Shown here: in pieces, positions 42,700 to 55,019 of the stretch
Layout of the letters: the number at the start of each line of letters is the position of its first letter
How positions within the stretch are numbered: the stretch's first letter is position 1
NCBI GenBank assembly: GCA_947396885.1
Contig: OX377204.1
Coordinates: 52,315,139-52,379,138 of the forward strand
Source: Heligmosomoides polygyrus polygyrus
Lineage: Eukaryota; Nematoda; Chromadorea; Rhabditida; Heligmosomidae
Direction: 5' to 3'
DNA: 64,000 nt
Program-made: the position numbers and the translations under genes
The notes under the pieces: generated by a model
Seen by the model: the letters and a program-made list of their open reading frames with translations, nothing else
Told to the model about the DNA's origin: nothing
Database searches by the model: none

Positions 42700-44100
42700 T
42701 TCAAGCGAGACAATGGTCCAAACTGCCTTGTCTCCAACGCGCAGAATGGGTTCCCATAGAATTCGTCTGCGTTGCAGTCTAATAACCACAACCACTGAGA
42801 CATCGGAATGAGTTAGAGACTTGTTTGGCATAGAACAGAGTGAACATTGAGGAATGTTACACCACTCGCTGTCGAGGAGGGCAATTCGTTCAACACTGAC
42901 TGCAGTGCAACCAATAAGTCCCTTTTATTTTCTCGACCTGCGTGCCTTTCTGCAACTGAGGGTCATAAAGAGCATAGCAGTATAGAAAATATTCACTGGA
43001 AGATCATTGTTTTGAATCTTACTTCACAAAAGGACACTGGTGGAACGTTATTCCATTCCAAGAGAGCACTAGAGGAACCCCTGCATTAGTCGAGCACTTC
43101 AGTAAACAGTGTGCCACTCCATTTATATTTGCTGCGGATGTACCAGGTAGGTGTAGGGCTTGGGAGCACAGAACACATAGAAACCTGGTCTGGTTAGACT
43201 CACACGAAGGTAGGTGATCAAGCTAAGATTAGCGCTAGGAACGGTTGCCTGGTTTCGCTACGGAGACGGAACGCGACGGGAAGTCATGGCTACTTGCAAG
43301 CGCCGCTACATGACTACACGAAAGGAGAATGGAAGTGCTTAGCAACACGGCCAGCTACATAGCACCATTGATTTCAGACAGCGTCATATCGATGTCGATG
43401 CCGCGAACGCGTTAGTGCGAGAAGTAAGCTGTACGAGCTACGCGAGCCGGTGATCAGCTCCGGAGCAGCGAAGCAAAGGCAGCACTTCTCCTGCACGTCT
43501 TATCGGTTCGCCGAGAGGAGATAGGGTCGGCAGGCTCAGGTGTAAAGGAGTGGTCGCGAACTTTGATCAGCGACGTCATGCGGATCGGGTTCTCCCCGAG
43601 CGCGCGCGTAGTATCTGGTGGACGAGGGCAAACAACAACACTTTCTCACTTGGAAAACGAAGGCGACAGCGGGGATCCGGTCAGGTGTCGCAGTGCCTCC
43701 CTCGCCAAGGCCTTGTACATCGGAAGCCGAGGCTAATCGTGGTCTCGGGAATAGCACTTGTTCCTGCAATGAATTCTCACATATTCTCTGCTTCTTCTAA
43801 AAATCACTGATGGGACAAACACGGAGTCGAATACAATATGTATTCTGCGCAAAACGAAGAGATGTGGCTAACTGAATGATGGGATTCCACGAAGAGCAGC
43901 TACTTATTCAGCAAACAACGCATAGCACTGGTGCCGGCTTGTAGCTCATGGTTAAACTTAGTCCTCAAAACAAAGGGAATGGATCAGTTTGAAGACCATC
44001 ACCATTACACACTCACTGGTCAGTATCCCATATGCTTTGCTTATCATACACGGTCATAGTGCGCCAGCAGAAGGAAAAACATCAATCTCGATTGTTAATG
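42700..44100. other. Gene-poor stretch
   Basis: No supported gene. The overlapping frames at 43536-43810 (both strands) have no recognised match. Confidence 0.45.
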
Positions 44101-44108
44101 TTTTATTA

Positions 44109-45363
44109 GGTTGGAAAAAAAGTCTTTTCATTTTTTTCAAAGATTTATTACTTCACAACTACAAAGTCAAATCAATTGAGATAAACTCTATTTTGTTCTA
44201 CTACACTTCTGCAAAGACGTGGTAATTTTTCTAATTCCTCTCGCGTAAAAGACTGCAGTTCTGAAGTCGAATCACCGCTGAATCCAATTTTTGAGGTCCT
44301 CGTCCGTTTCAAAATATTTCTCTCCAATTTCTTGCTTGAGAGCGTGGAAGAAATAGCATTCGGGAGGGCCGAGGTCAGGGCTATACGGTGGATGTGGCAT
44401 TACCTCCCAGCCCAGCTTCTTTATTGTTTCTCTTGTGAGTCTTGCAGCATGTCGCTTTGCGTTGTCATGCAGGATCATCACCTTCGACTTCTCAGGCCTC
44501 TTTTCTTGGAAAGCTGCGGCGACTTTGTGGAGTTGGCCACTGTATGTGGCAGCAGTAAGTGTCTCTCCACTTCTGGGAGTTTGCCGATAAATCACTCCTC
44601 TGATATCCACCAAACACTCAAGAGAATCTTCCGTTCGTGAACATTGGGCTTGAGATCAGACTTAGGGCTCTCTCCCTTTTGTACCCATTGCCTTTTCCTC
44701 GGAAGTTGGCACACAGAACCCAGGACTCTTCGCCTGTCACAATCCGCGGAAGAAACGATTTTCTTCCTTATCTGGACAGAAGAGAAGCAGCGATGAAGAG
44801 CCGTCGACCTTTCTGAGTGTCTGGCAGGGCATGTGGAATCCAAGCTCCAAATTTCCATGAAAGCCAAGATTCTTCAGATGGATCCCCACTATCCTATGAG
44901 ACACTTCGAGCTTCTCTGCCAGCTGACGTGTCGTCTGCCAACTATCGGTACGAAGAAGATGGTGTAGTTCACTGTCGTCCAATCCAGTTGGCCTTCCTGA
45001 CCATGCTTTGCCCTCAGTGAATAATTTCCCTTTAAAGACTTTCCGAACCACTCATAACAGGCGCGATGAGTAGTAGATCCCAAGCCATATATGTGGTTAA
45101 TTTGGTCTGCTGCCTGACGTGCTGTGGATTCTTTAATGAATTCTTGAAGAATGCCGTGCTGAAAACGGCCATGAGGTAGATCTGGCATTGAGTTCGGAAG
45201 ATTGGATGGATAACGAATTACAAGAAGAGTCTTAACCTGTGTCTGCGTGCGAACGGTAGACAAGTGTGATAGGATTACGAAATCAGCAATCAACATTGGC
45301 TAGTGCGTTTACAAGGGGAAGGGTAAAAAAAATTTCGAAGTGTGAAGAGACTTTTTTCCAACC
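44109..45363 (-). mobile_element. Full-length mariner element with broken transposase
   Basis: Ends GGTTGGAAAAAAAGTC and its complement, TA at 44107-44108 and 45364-45365, 1255 bp. The minus strand codes for a mariner transposase in pieces: ADQINHIYGLGSTTHRACYE with WFGKSLKGNYSLRAKHG (N-terminal HTH region), IVTGEESWVLCANF, ILHDNAKRHAARLTRETIKK and HPPYSPDLGPPECYFF. At least three frameshifts. Two of the three catalytic Asp are Glu (TGEE for TGDE; PPE for PSD). Not active. Confidence 0.93.
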
Positions 45364-45481
45364 TAATACATATTTGTTCAAGCCTCGAGCGAATAATATT
45401 AATATCAGCGGCAGGCCCATCCCGATATCACGGGTGGGTGCTGACAGGTCTCGAGGAAATCGCGGATGTTACATGTGTTCA

Positions 45482-45560
45482 AACAGCGCTGGTGGTGTAG
45501 GGCGTAGTGTCGCTGCTTAGAACGGAGAAGGTGCAAGTCCGAGTCCCGCCTGCTGCAAGA
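45482..45560 (+). repeat. tRNA-derived sequence
   Basis: GGTGTAGGGCGTAGTGTCGC and GCAAGTCCGAGTCCCGCC sit like A- and B-boxes 45 nt apart. Confidence 0.45.
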
Positions 45561-45623
45561 GTTTTGATCGCAACAAACATTCAGTAACGACATATAGCCA
45601 ATTAGTTATTGTAGTTGACTCCC

Positions 45624-45833
45624 TCAAGCACGGAACGCCTTCATGCTCATTTTTCTTCTTCTGTGTTTGCCACGCTTCGAGGAGGGGTCCGCTCTTCTTG
45701 TATGGCGACGCCACTTCACACGATCAGGTGATTGCTCGGGGTGGATACGGCAATCTTCAGGTCCGCATGCAACGTAACGCCAACGCCAACGCTGATTCGG
45801 CCGTGCTTTAGGCCATTTTCCGGGCACATCTAT
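45624..45833 (-). pseudogene. RTE-like (second lineage) C-terminal fragment
   Basis: MPGKWPKARPNQRWRWRYV then PDRVKWRRHTRRADPSSKRG, the typical tail of that lineage. The rest of the ORF resumes at 51365, on the far side of the CR1 element. Confidence 0.8.
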
Positions 45834-45835
45834 TA

Positions 45836-46692
45836 GGGGGGGGGCAAAAGTAAAGAGACAAAATGAAAAAATCTTTCTCTCTATAACTCAATTACAACTC
45901 AACGATGCTGAGGAATGTATTTGCCGTTCAGGGCAAGAACCTTGCCGCCATCGCTCAGCCAACTTCCTAATCCCATGCTTCCAGAACTACTTGGGCCTGG
46001 TGTTGATCAACTGCTCGACATGGTTGTTGAAGGACTGCTTGGGTTCTTGTGTCCCTTTCGACTAGGAAGTCCTGTAGGCTCAAGTAGTAGTGGTAGTCGC
46101 ATGGAGAGATGTCCAGCGAATACGGTGGGTGAGGCATGTGAACGTAGCCCAGCTGGCCAAGCTTATCCATGGTTACTTGTTCCCGATGGGGTGCGGCGTT
46201 GTCGAAGAGGAGAACCTTCTTGAAGTGCTGCGAATGAATAAGAGCGAGTCGCCGGCCCATCTCTTCTATTTCGTTTACCATTGCCTTGGAGTGCATCGTA
46301 GTGCTCTTGGGAAACAGCTTCCGGTAAACCGATCCATGGGCGCAGACCCAAAAGCTCCAAAGATGCTTCTCGCCGTGAACATCTCGCCGAACGAAGGTTG
46401 GTAAAAGGTTACCAAGCCTCACCCAGACTCGCTGCTTGGCAGGGTTAAGGTAGAAGACGTACTTCCCATCCTGCGTGAAGATTGAGCCCAGGGTTGGGAA
46501 TTTGCGCGACACAGGTCGACTCGTCAGACTGGGGTTTCGGCATGCTTCTGGAAAGGGCGGAAGTGGTAACTTCTCAGATGGGCTTCCGTAAGTAGCACAC
46601 AAACATACAAATACGACAAGCACGAAACCAGACTCCAGCCACGAGATATATGGACACGGCATGGGTGTCTCATTACTTTTGCCCCCCCCCCC
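45836..46692 (-). mobile_element. Internally deleted mariner element
   Basis: Ends TTAGGGGGGGGGCAAAAGTA on both sides, TA at 45834-45835 and 46693-46694, 857 bp. A 231-aa frame (45967-46662) keeps all three catalytic Asp in IFTQDGKYVFYLN, VLLFDNAAPH and YSLDISPCDYHYY, but lacks the N-terminal DNA-binding region. Its right TA lies in the AAAT tail of the CR1 element. Confidence 0.9.
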
Positions 46693-47797
46693 TAATTTAT
46701 TTATTTATTTATTTGTAACTGCAGCTTAAGTGCGCTCAAACGAGGAGATAATGAACAAGTAATTTTACAACTGCAACAATCTAACGCGGAACAGCGATGA
46801 GAAACGTAATATCACTATGCGCTGCATTCTGTAATTTTTCAGTGTTGTCCGGCCATTCAAAAGCACAAGTACAAGGAGCTTGAACCAATGGGTAGTCGTA
46901 GCGTGAGAATAAAGTATAAGTAATTTAATTACTCAAAGTTTACGTAATTGTTTTATAATTTTGTTCTGGTTTTTGTTAATTTTTGTTCTGGTATAACGGT
47001 GCAGAGGTTGGTTAGGCAACCAGTATAGCTATGGCATGACTCCAATTGAATAGGGAAATCACTTTCGAGCAGCTTATAAGAAGGAAGCACCTGGGAGTCC
47101 GGTCTTAATTCCGGTCATACCCAGGCCTTCATTACGCTTCCATTCGAAGCTGCTTCCATAGGAACTGAGTTAGCCTAACCAACTTGCAATAAAGCATATC
47201 TAAATGTAGCAACCTATAGATTATATCTGTATATGAACAGTATAAAAAATAATGGACTAAGAGTAGAAGCATCTGGGTCTTAATAGGCTCCTCTGTACCT
47301 AAGCTCTGGTAGCCGCAACAGAATCAGAAAAAGAACGAGATAAAAAAGAAGTTTAAGCAGGCATAATGACACTGTAAGACATGTGAGAAGAAGGAAAACG
47401 CTAGAAAAACATCAACTCTTGAACGACCCTAACTCTGAACAGCCACTAATACTCAGTAAAAAAATATATCCAACGCAGGCCTAATGACTCATTGAACAAT
47501 GTGAGGTAGAAAAGGAAACAAGGCATCCATTTTTGGGTACGAATCGCACGGCAACCATAGTGTCTTCCATGGCCCAGAAGAGTTTCCACAAGATAACATA
47601 CACTCCATTTATGAAGCTGCACTCAGATGTCCTGGCAACGCCACGGTACAACAGTCAGCTATGGCTAAAAGGCAGACAACTGGAACGAAAAGAGACATAG
47701 CAAGCAACGCTCACGGAAAAGCCATGAGTTTAGAGAATAAAAGATAAATACGACTCGGATCAGTTGGGCGAGTTATCTGAACAAGTCTACAAGAGTA

Positions 47798-50640
47798 CTA
47801 GGAGACATCTGGGATCCCAAGAGAACTTAAAATATCAATCTTCTTTACAGCTTGTTTGAACTGAGAAGAGTTTTCACAAGACAAAACTGACACGGGCAGA
47901 CTTTCGAGCCATTTCGTAGTACGAACAAAGAACGAGTTTATACGTAGGCCTTTCTGAAATGGACCCAACTTGTAGTTATATACGTTGAAACAACTTCTCC
48001 TGCCATTCGATGGACGGAATGTCCAATATTTCGATGGACTCAGGCAAAGCTCCCCTCTGAAGATCTTGAAAGCAAGAAGTAGGTCTGAAACAGTTCTACG
48101 ATAGAAAAGACTTTTCATATTGAGATGTTTAAGCCTTACCGTATACTCAGGAATGCTCAAATCACAACCATCGTTGGCAAACGCTCTGTAGTATAACAGC
48201 CTAGTGAAGGTCTTTTGGACTCTTTCTAGTGCTTGAATATCTTTAGTCAGATGGGGACTCCAAACAGGACTACAATAATCAACTACTGGGAGAACGTAGG
48301 TTTTATACAGCTTCAACCAAATGTTTACATCAGAACAGTGGATGTTTCGGAATAATAGGTGAACTAGCCTAAGTCCCTTTTTAGCAACTTCCTGAACTTG
48401 ATTTGACCAACAAAGGCCTTTTGAAAGAAGCACGCCAAGATCTACCATCTGATCGCAGGGAGAAAGAGAACTGCCATCTGGAAATTTTATTTCTAGCGGG
48501 GAGGAGTTAAGTGAGAAAATATGACTTTTCTTTTGTTTAAAGGCAGTGACCATTCTTTGGACCAGGTGCTCATCTTCGACACTTCTTCATTCAGTAAGTG
48601 CGTAGCCTCTTCTGACTCACTGCTCTCGTATGAAATGTAGACCTTAATGTCATCGGCGAAAGCAGCAATCGAAATTCTGGGATCAGTCTTGAGATGGCTT
48701 GGCAAATCATATGTGTAGATAAGAAACAGGATCGGTGATAAACTACCGCCTTGGGGGACTCCCGAAAGACAGTTTCTGGGCATTGACAAGTGACTTCCTA
48801 CTCTAACGCTCAATTTCCATCCAGAGAGATAAGATTCAAACCATTGGAGCATTTGACCACGAACTCCCACACTGTCTAGCTTAGTAAGAAGGCGATCATG
48901 GTCTACTTTGTCAAATGCCTTGCTAAAGTCGAAATAGATGATATCCACTTTCTTGCCATTGTTAATAGACTGAATCCATGAATAAGTACAGTCTACTAGC
49001 TGAGTACACGTAGACGCTCTGGGAAGGAATCCGTGCTGTTCTACGGGTATGCACTTGATCTTGGTGATCAACTCTAGCAATCTTTTCTTGACAATTTTCT
49101 CCAAAATTTTCAAAGGAGTAGGGAGTATACTAATAGGGCGGAATCCGGAGATATTCGAAGCACCGCTAGTTTTAGGGATGGGAGTGATAAATGCATACTT
49201 ACATACTTCAGGGACTTCTGCAAACATTAGGGAAATGCTGAATATGTGCATAAGAGGTGTAGCAAGGTGCTTTGCAAACCTCTTGTAGAATAACTGGGGG
49301 ATTCCATCCGAAATTAATGACTGTGAAGGTTTCAATGCACGTAACTGTTTGAGCACTTCATGGAAAGTGACAGTCGGAACTTCCATAACATCCTCTGTTT
49401 GAGAGAATGGGAGAGGGCCAGGTTCACTTCTAGTTGTAAATATACTTGCAAAGTAGTCCGCAAATGCTTCAGCTTTCTCAGTATTAGAGGAATATTTTTT
49501 ACCCGAATCATCAGACAAAATTGGTTTGAGCTTGGACGGTTTCTTTATTTTATTCACGAAGGAAGCCAGACGTCTGGCATTCTTGAAGGAAGTAAGTCGC
49601 CTCACTTTATTCGCCATGAAACGTTTAATATGCCGCTCAAGTTTCGTGGTCAGCTGCTTATATTCGTAAGATTTAGTTGAGACGTTTTGGCGAAATAGTC
49701 TGTATCGCTGTTCAAACAAATTAGAAATGTGGGGGGGGATAGCCCGGCATGCGACTGTCATGTTTAAATGGAACAAATCTATCGATGATGCCTTGAAGTG
49801 TGGTGCAAAAACGACCATAAAGGTCGTCGATATTGGGAAAAGCACAAAAGATGGACCACCAATCAAGACGTGATAATTCGCGTTCAATTGATTTAGCATC
49901 CATCGCATTGTAATCGCGAAGCTGGTATTTTTGCGAAAAATAAGCTAAATGCGATAATTTGAAGAGTACAACGTTGTGGTCAGATGCTGCAAGGGGTGGA
50001 AGTGGTTCGGCATCTATTACGGACTCAGGGGGTGCTAAAATTACATCTAGAATACTATCTCCACGAGTTGGAAATGCAACAAATTGCTTCAGTGAAAGCG
50101 CATCGAAAACAGTTAAGAACCTTTGACCTGGAGGTGACGTGGCGGAGCCCACGGACCAATCAATAGAGAGATTCGAATCGCCTAAGATAGTTGTTATGGA
50201 TGGTTCAGCAGAAGCTAGATCACTAAGAACGGATAAGAGTTCATCATCCTGCTTGGCGGTAGGTCGAGGAGGTCGGTAAACAAGGATGAAGCGATGCTTC
50301 CCTCCAGTAGGCTTGTAGACATCGAAGCAAATCACATCGGATGTTAAATTTTCACAATTGAAGCTGATTTCATCAAACAGCACCAAATCATGAATGTACA
50401 CGCAGACTCCACCTCCCGTTTTCGATGTCCTGTCCTTTCGGACGATGGAGTGCGGGAGATCACGTAAAAGTTCAGAGTCTAATATTTTACTGCTTAACCA
50501 AGATTCAGTAATGAAAATCAAATGGGGTTTGTATTTATCAATAAAGCAATGAAGATGATCAACTTTCTTTACTAAACTTCGGGCATTAAGTAGAGCGCAG
50601 GTAACGGTAGGGGCATGATTGGATACTAGTTTTTTGACGA
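47798..50640 (-). pseudogene. CR1-like LINE ORF2, endonuclease and reverse transcriptase
   Basis: APE-type endonuclease: CALLNARSL, IFITESWLSS, TILGDSNLSIDW, LAASDHNVVLF. RT: FITPIPKTSG, FRPISILPTPLKILEKIV, EQHGFLPRASTCTQLVD, IYFDFSKAFDKVDHDRLL (motif A), SGVPQGGSLSPILFLIYTYD (B), AAFADDIKVYISYES (C), then the C-terminal domain to GIPDVS. Only two frame breaks are seen: at a run of eight C (49731-49738) and near 48545. Catalytic residues are intact, so the copy may be young or the breaks may be sequencing errors. Confidence 0.9.
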
Positions 50641-51309
50641 GGAACTTTGACGAGCTGCTGGTAACTTTGAATAGTGACGTATATCAGCAGCCTTCATCAG
50701 TTCACCCCTGTAAACGACGAACACTCTATTACCGCCATGCTCTTTTTCGTTTAGCTCACGGGCTCGCCTTCTGAGCTCGGCATCTTTCGCACGCTCTTCA
50801 CTTGTCATCGATTTTCTAACGAATACGTGATTATAAGTCTCCGTCGATCGCAACCTCTTCGAACGCAAGAGGGTCTCAAACAAAAAGCGTTGCGATGAAA
50901 ATACGCATTTCACAAGCCTAGGTCTGCCATCGAGAACCTTACCCATCCTAAAAACCTGTACCGGACGGGTTTCGACGTCAAGGGTATCTAGGATCCCTGC
51001 AATGTAATTCTCGGTGTGTTGTTGGCGCTGTGACGGCAAAAGATCTCCCTCAGGCTCAGGCACACCATAAAATACTGCCGATCTAGATCGCTTGTCAGAC
51101 TCAATAAAATTAGCACAAACAAAAGGTATTTTACTCACGAATTGATCAAGCAACTCGATGGCCTCAGGCGCTTTTTCCGCCAGAATATGCTGGATTTGGT
51201 TTAGCAGTCGAATACATTCACTGTCAAATAGTGGTGACGAACTCGGGTTGGATACCGAGTCAGGAGGTCCATAGTAAGAGGACGGACGGGAAGGGTTTGG
51301 GGATGACAT
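50626..51309 (-). CDS. CR1-like LINE ORF1 protein
   Basis: 227 aa, open from ATG at 51309. Ser/Pro-rich start (MSSPNPSRPSSYY), then RSAVFYGVPEPEGD, VFRMGKVLDGRPRLVKCVF and MTSEERAKDAELRRRARELN, the pattern of LINE ORF1 proteins with an RRM-like RNA-binding domain. Its likely role is RNA binding in the retrotransposition particle. Ends overlapping the start of ORF2. Confidence 0.8.
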   Translation of the reverse strand: MSSPNPSRPSSYYGPPDSVSNPSSSPLFDSECIRLLNQIQHILAEKAPEAIELLDQFVSKIPFVCANFIESDKRSRSAVFYGVPEPEGDLLPSQRQQHTENYIAGILDTLDVETRPVQVFRMGKVLDGRPRLVKCVFSSQRFLFETLLRSKRLRSTETYNHVFVRKSMTSEERAKDAELRRRARELNEKEHGGNRVFVVYRGELMKAADIRHYSKLPAARQSSSSKN

Positions 51310-51364
51310 GACGAGAGAGTCGATCGGAGCCGCCGCTCACGGTCAAGACAGGCAGATGATAATA

Positions 51365-51860
51365 TGTTATCCTCCGAACAGTGGCACCGAAGAAGCGCCA
51401 AGAACGTGGCCGTACACCGAAGGCGGGCTCACGTAACCTGTCAGCAATTGGGACGACACCAAATTTCTGAGATATTGCATCGTTGGGAACGGGGCCCTAA
51501 CGCGGAACACCAGCCGTCCAGTGCAGCATTTCCGTTTCCACTACGCTGAAGCCGGTATCAACCTCTTCCGTCGCAGACCAGCATTCAGCCGTACATCGTT
51601 ACTGGTTGGGCCATGGTCCTATAAATCTCCGACTTAAGGCGTTTCGGTATCTTCCTGTCGCATAAAACGATTGTCATTGAGCGCCATTAGGACCACGCTG
51701 CGCATGCGTGAGTTAATTTCGAACCTCAAACTACCTTCAGGCGCGATCGCAGATCTAAGGCACTTGAAGTTTGTCGTCCATACGACGGTAGTGTCATTGA
51801 TCTCAATGGAGCCGGACTCGTTTACGTCCATTGTCAAGTACTCGGATTTTTGGCTTTTAG
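51365..51860 (-). pseudogene. RTE-like (second lineage) fragment, 5' part
   Basis: SEYLTMDVNESGSIEINDTT, VVWTTNFKCLRSAIAPEGSL, then after a frameshift IYRTMAQPVTMYG and ETEMLHWTAGVPR, ending at the CR1 5' end. Continues at 45833. Confidence 0.82.
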
Positions 51861-51881
51861 TTTGCGCCCAAACATCGCCAA

Positions 51882-52270
51882 GCGAGCACACCTGCGCTTG
51901 CCGCTCGACTTCGGTCGTGTCTTCGCTGGCAAGCGCTGTCGCGGGTCGCCACTATTTCTCCGCCGCTACGCCGCCAGCTGTGTGCGTCGCATCCATGTGG
52001 GAGTGTTTGAGGACGACGGGCACTCAGTGCTCATCGAAGGTGGCCGCTGGTCGGGCGGCAGTTGGGAACTTCGCCGCTATTCTGCGGTTCGTCGCGATGT
52101 GTGCATGAGGTTCTCAGTCTACGAGGACAGTGGCGGTCGGCAGGTTAGGCTACGGCCCAAATTTGAGGGGCGCTGCTCGCTAGGTGGCTCCGTGAGGATA
52201 CCATGTAGTTTTCGTTCTAAAAAGCATGGTGCCAACCTATACCGCGGCGGTCCTGTCTTTGTTTTTCAAA
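51882..52270 (+). other. Candidate exon, unassigned
   Basis: One plus frame reads AHLRLPLDFGRVFAGKRC, RRIHVGVFEDDGHSVLIEGG, RWSGGSWELRRYS and RPKFEGRCSLGGSVRIPC. Third codon positions are GC-rich and the composition is protein-like. I do not recognise the family; it could be a host exon or part of a repeat. Confidence 0.35.
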
Positions 52271-52349
52271 ACATCGTTAGAATTCATGCAAACTCGTTTA
52301 CAACGGGAATGACAAGCGCAGTTCCGCCTACCTTACATCTGTAGAGGAA

Positions 52350-53440
52350 TACCCAATGCTATCTGACTAGTGTGAAGCTACCAATATCGAAAAAGACACA
52401 TGTTGATCTTCCTACTTTCTGAAATTGTATTGGCATGCTTCGGAACACGCAAGATGAAAATTTATGTTACGCGCCTGAGCGCTGCATTCCTGTATTAGAC
52501 TGCACTGAACCATTTCTGATTGAAGAGAATATCAATCCTTCGGATAAATCGTACCTGAGAAGAGTCCGATAAAACCGAAAAAACATCAGCAGGATAGTCT
52601 CCACTGTTTCCGAAATGGCAGAGAAAGGCGGTCTCCGATAGAAGAGTTCATTGTGCAGTTCTTGTAAAATAGTTTCCTCTCATATTTGCCGCAGTTGCCA
52701 GAAGGACAGAGATAAGTGTCTCGTCTCGCCCACTAAAGCCTTTCTTCTTACGAAGATGGGTTACAATAAAATGTATACAAAGAAAACCCGTCCCTCCTTG
52801 ACTAATGTCAGACTCGTTGCTAAAGTGTTGTACATGTATCGCACCCCACAGTGACGGTGTAAAATCGGGCGAAATTTAAGGAATATACGTCGGAGTCATG
52901 TTCTAAGAAACCCTACACTGGTGTCACCTAAAAATAGTTTGGAGGAATTCTCTTCAATTTACGAAGCAGAAGGGAGCAGCTTCACTACGAACTGCAGCCT
53001 GCAGTCAATTTAGTCTCGTCGTGTTTTGTCTAAAGTCGTTATCTTCTACAGTTGAATGATTGCCTAGCGCCGCCTGAACCGCTCCCTAATGAAGAGCCAG
53101 ATCTCGTTTTCTCCTTCATGCGTTTAACGCGCGTACTGACTGACCGCACTCGGCGTAGGGGCGGAAGAACAACGGCGATCGCTGTCTCGTCTGCACACAG
53201 CAGCCTCCAGGGGTAGTCTTCTGAAGGTCTTTCGAAGTGCACACTGGCGACGTTTTTGCTGTATTTCCAACGTTGGCGACGTGGCTCATTCCATAACGGA
53301 ATTGGTTAAGGCTGGCTTTTATCCTTTGCGCAACGGTATCTTATACACCACAGAGGGCAAAGAAGAATAAAAGACGAAGTTGTTGGGTGGTTTGATGATT
53401 AATGCCGTTTCTTCATATATTTTTTTTGAAGGCGAATTTA
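52350..53440. other. Gene-poor stretch
   Basis: Only short frames with no recognised family. Confidence 0.5.
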
Positions 53441-53451
53441 TTTATATTAAC

Positions 53452-54130
53452 AGCAAACATTGATCAATGTATAATGACCACTTTGATGGGTGACCTCTTG
53501 CCATCTTTCGGCAAGTTGAAAAGACTTACGTTAAAAAAAACCCTTGGTTTTTAGAAGCGAAGGACTAGTGCAACTAATCTTCAACAGCTTGGACGGAGTC
53601 AAAAGTTTTACCATTCAAATGGTTTTGAAGGGAGCGAAACAATTGGCAGTCTGATGGTGCTATAGGATGGATGTGACATCAGTGCCAAGTTCTGCTAATT
53701 TTTGACGGTCTGCCAAATAGGTGTGGGTTCTGGCGTTCTCATGGTGGAACACTGTGCCTTTGCGATTGGCCAGTTCAGGGCCTTATTTTTTGATTTCTTC
53801 GATTTCGATATTTGGCGGCAGTAGACATTCGAGTCAGTTTGGTTTCTTGGAAGCAGCTCAAAGTGGATTACGCCCTCGCATACGCTAATGCGCTTGATGA
53901 GGGGGCTTTCCTTAAATTCGTAAGCCTTCCCCCAAACCTCCAGTTTCTTCACGTAACCAAGCTATTGGAAGAGCAAGTGAATGGTTGAATTCGCCATTTC
54001 AAGCTTCACTGCCATCTCACAGGTTCCCACACGCCGGTTAGTTTCAATTAACGCCTTTATTTTGTCGTCATCAGTTGTGATTGCACGACCATTACGTGAT
54101 GCATCTTGCACACTAAATTTAATTTAATTT
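53452..54130 (-). pseudogene. Decayed mariner transposase
   Basis: Minus strand reads DASRNGRAITTDDDKIKALI, TCEMAVKLEMANSTIH, LGYVKKLEVWGKAYEF, GVIHFELLPRNQT, then ANRKGTVFHHENARTHTYL. The order is that of a mariner transposase; the middle catalytic Asp is Glu (HHENA). Inverted ends not found. Confidence 0.85.
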
Positions 54131-54519
54131 TTTAATTTAATAAATAGTAATTCAATTTTTTTAAGATTTAATAAACTTTCCAGAGCGAAAGCGAGGAGAC
54201 GAACGCTAACACTGGCGTTTGGTAAGGTTTTTTTTTACTATAAACTCCACATAAATGTGAAAGTGGAGAATTTCTTGCAGCGCATTACCGCCCTTTCGGA
54301 AGTAAAACAGTAACATATGCCGATAATGCTCTCTTCGATTCTCCACTTTCAACCTATTTTTTACCAAGTTCTCTCTACTAATGGCGCCCAGTTTTTCACA
54401 GAAGATGATATAACGTCTAACCTTTTAAATAGTATATAATACTATACAAGGATCACTATTATACAAGAGTATACAACTTACGCCATCTATGAGAAAAGCA
54501 CTAATTATCGAACAACCCA

Positions 54520-54765
54520 ATATGAAGTCCCTTTGTGGGATGCCCACGTATTCCACTTCTACGGAATTTCTTGGAGGCAGTTTGGATTCGTATTTGCCCT
54601 ATTCAATGGATTGAGGTAGCCAGCCGCTGAATGGTGTACTGTGCTCCCCAGAAAGTCTACAGCCAATTCATCGGCCCGCACGGATGGAAGGATTGGGTGA
54701 TCTAGGTGGAGAAGCCGGCACCTTCTCCGACTGCGTTACCACGCGGCTGGAATGCACTGTGCCTA
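54520..54765 (-). repeat. tRNA-headed SINE copy
   Basis: ATTCCACTTCTACGGAATTT and CTTCTCCGACTGCGTTACCA match the body and head of the 58735 copy. Confidence 0.6.
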
Positions 54766-55019
54766 AATTGTAATGTCATTGAAGACATGCTGGCAATCTT
54801 CAAACCATCTCGAGGTAGAAGATAAAGGCCAAATTAATGCAAGAGCTGCGCGCAAGTAGACTCGTGGGGCTGGAGGGGCCACCGTGTACTCTGTGGGTAA
54901 TCGCCTCGGCAGGAAGGCACGTGCATGTTCAGCAGGAGTGTGCGTAAACGAAATTCGAAATCTCGTAAATCGTAAACCATAAATCGTAAAAGGTGTGGTG
55001 CCACTAAATCTCTATGAAC

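Larger units (their letters stand above)
46694..51355 (-). mobile_element. Near full-length CR1-like LINE
   Basis: ORF1, an endonuclease/RT ORF2 and a 3' UTR of about 1.1 kb (46716-47797) end in an AAAT tail at 46694-46715. The insertion splits an older RTE-like element: flanks 51365-51860 and 45624-45833 are parts of one ORF. Confidence 0.88.
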
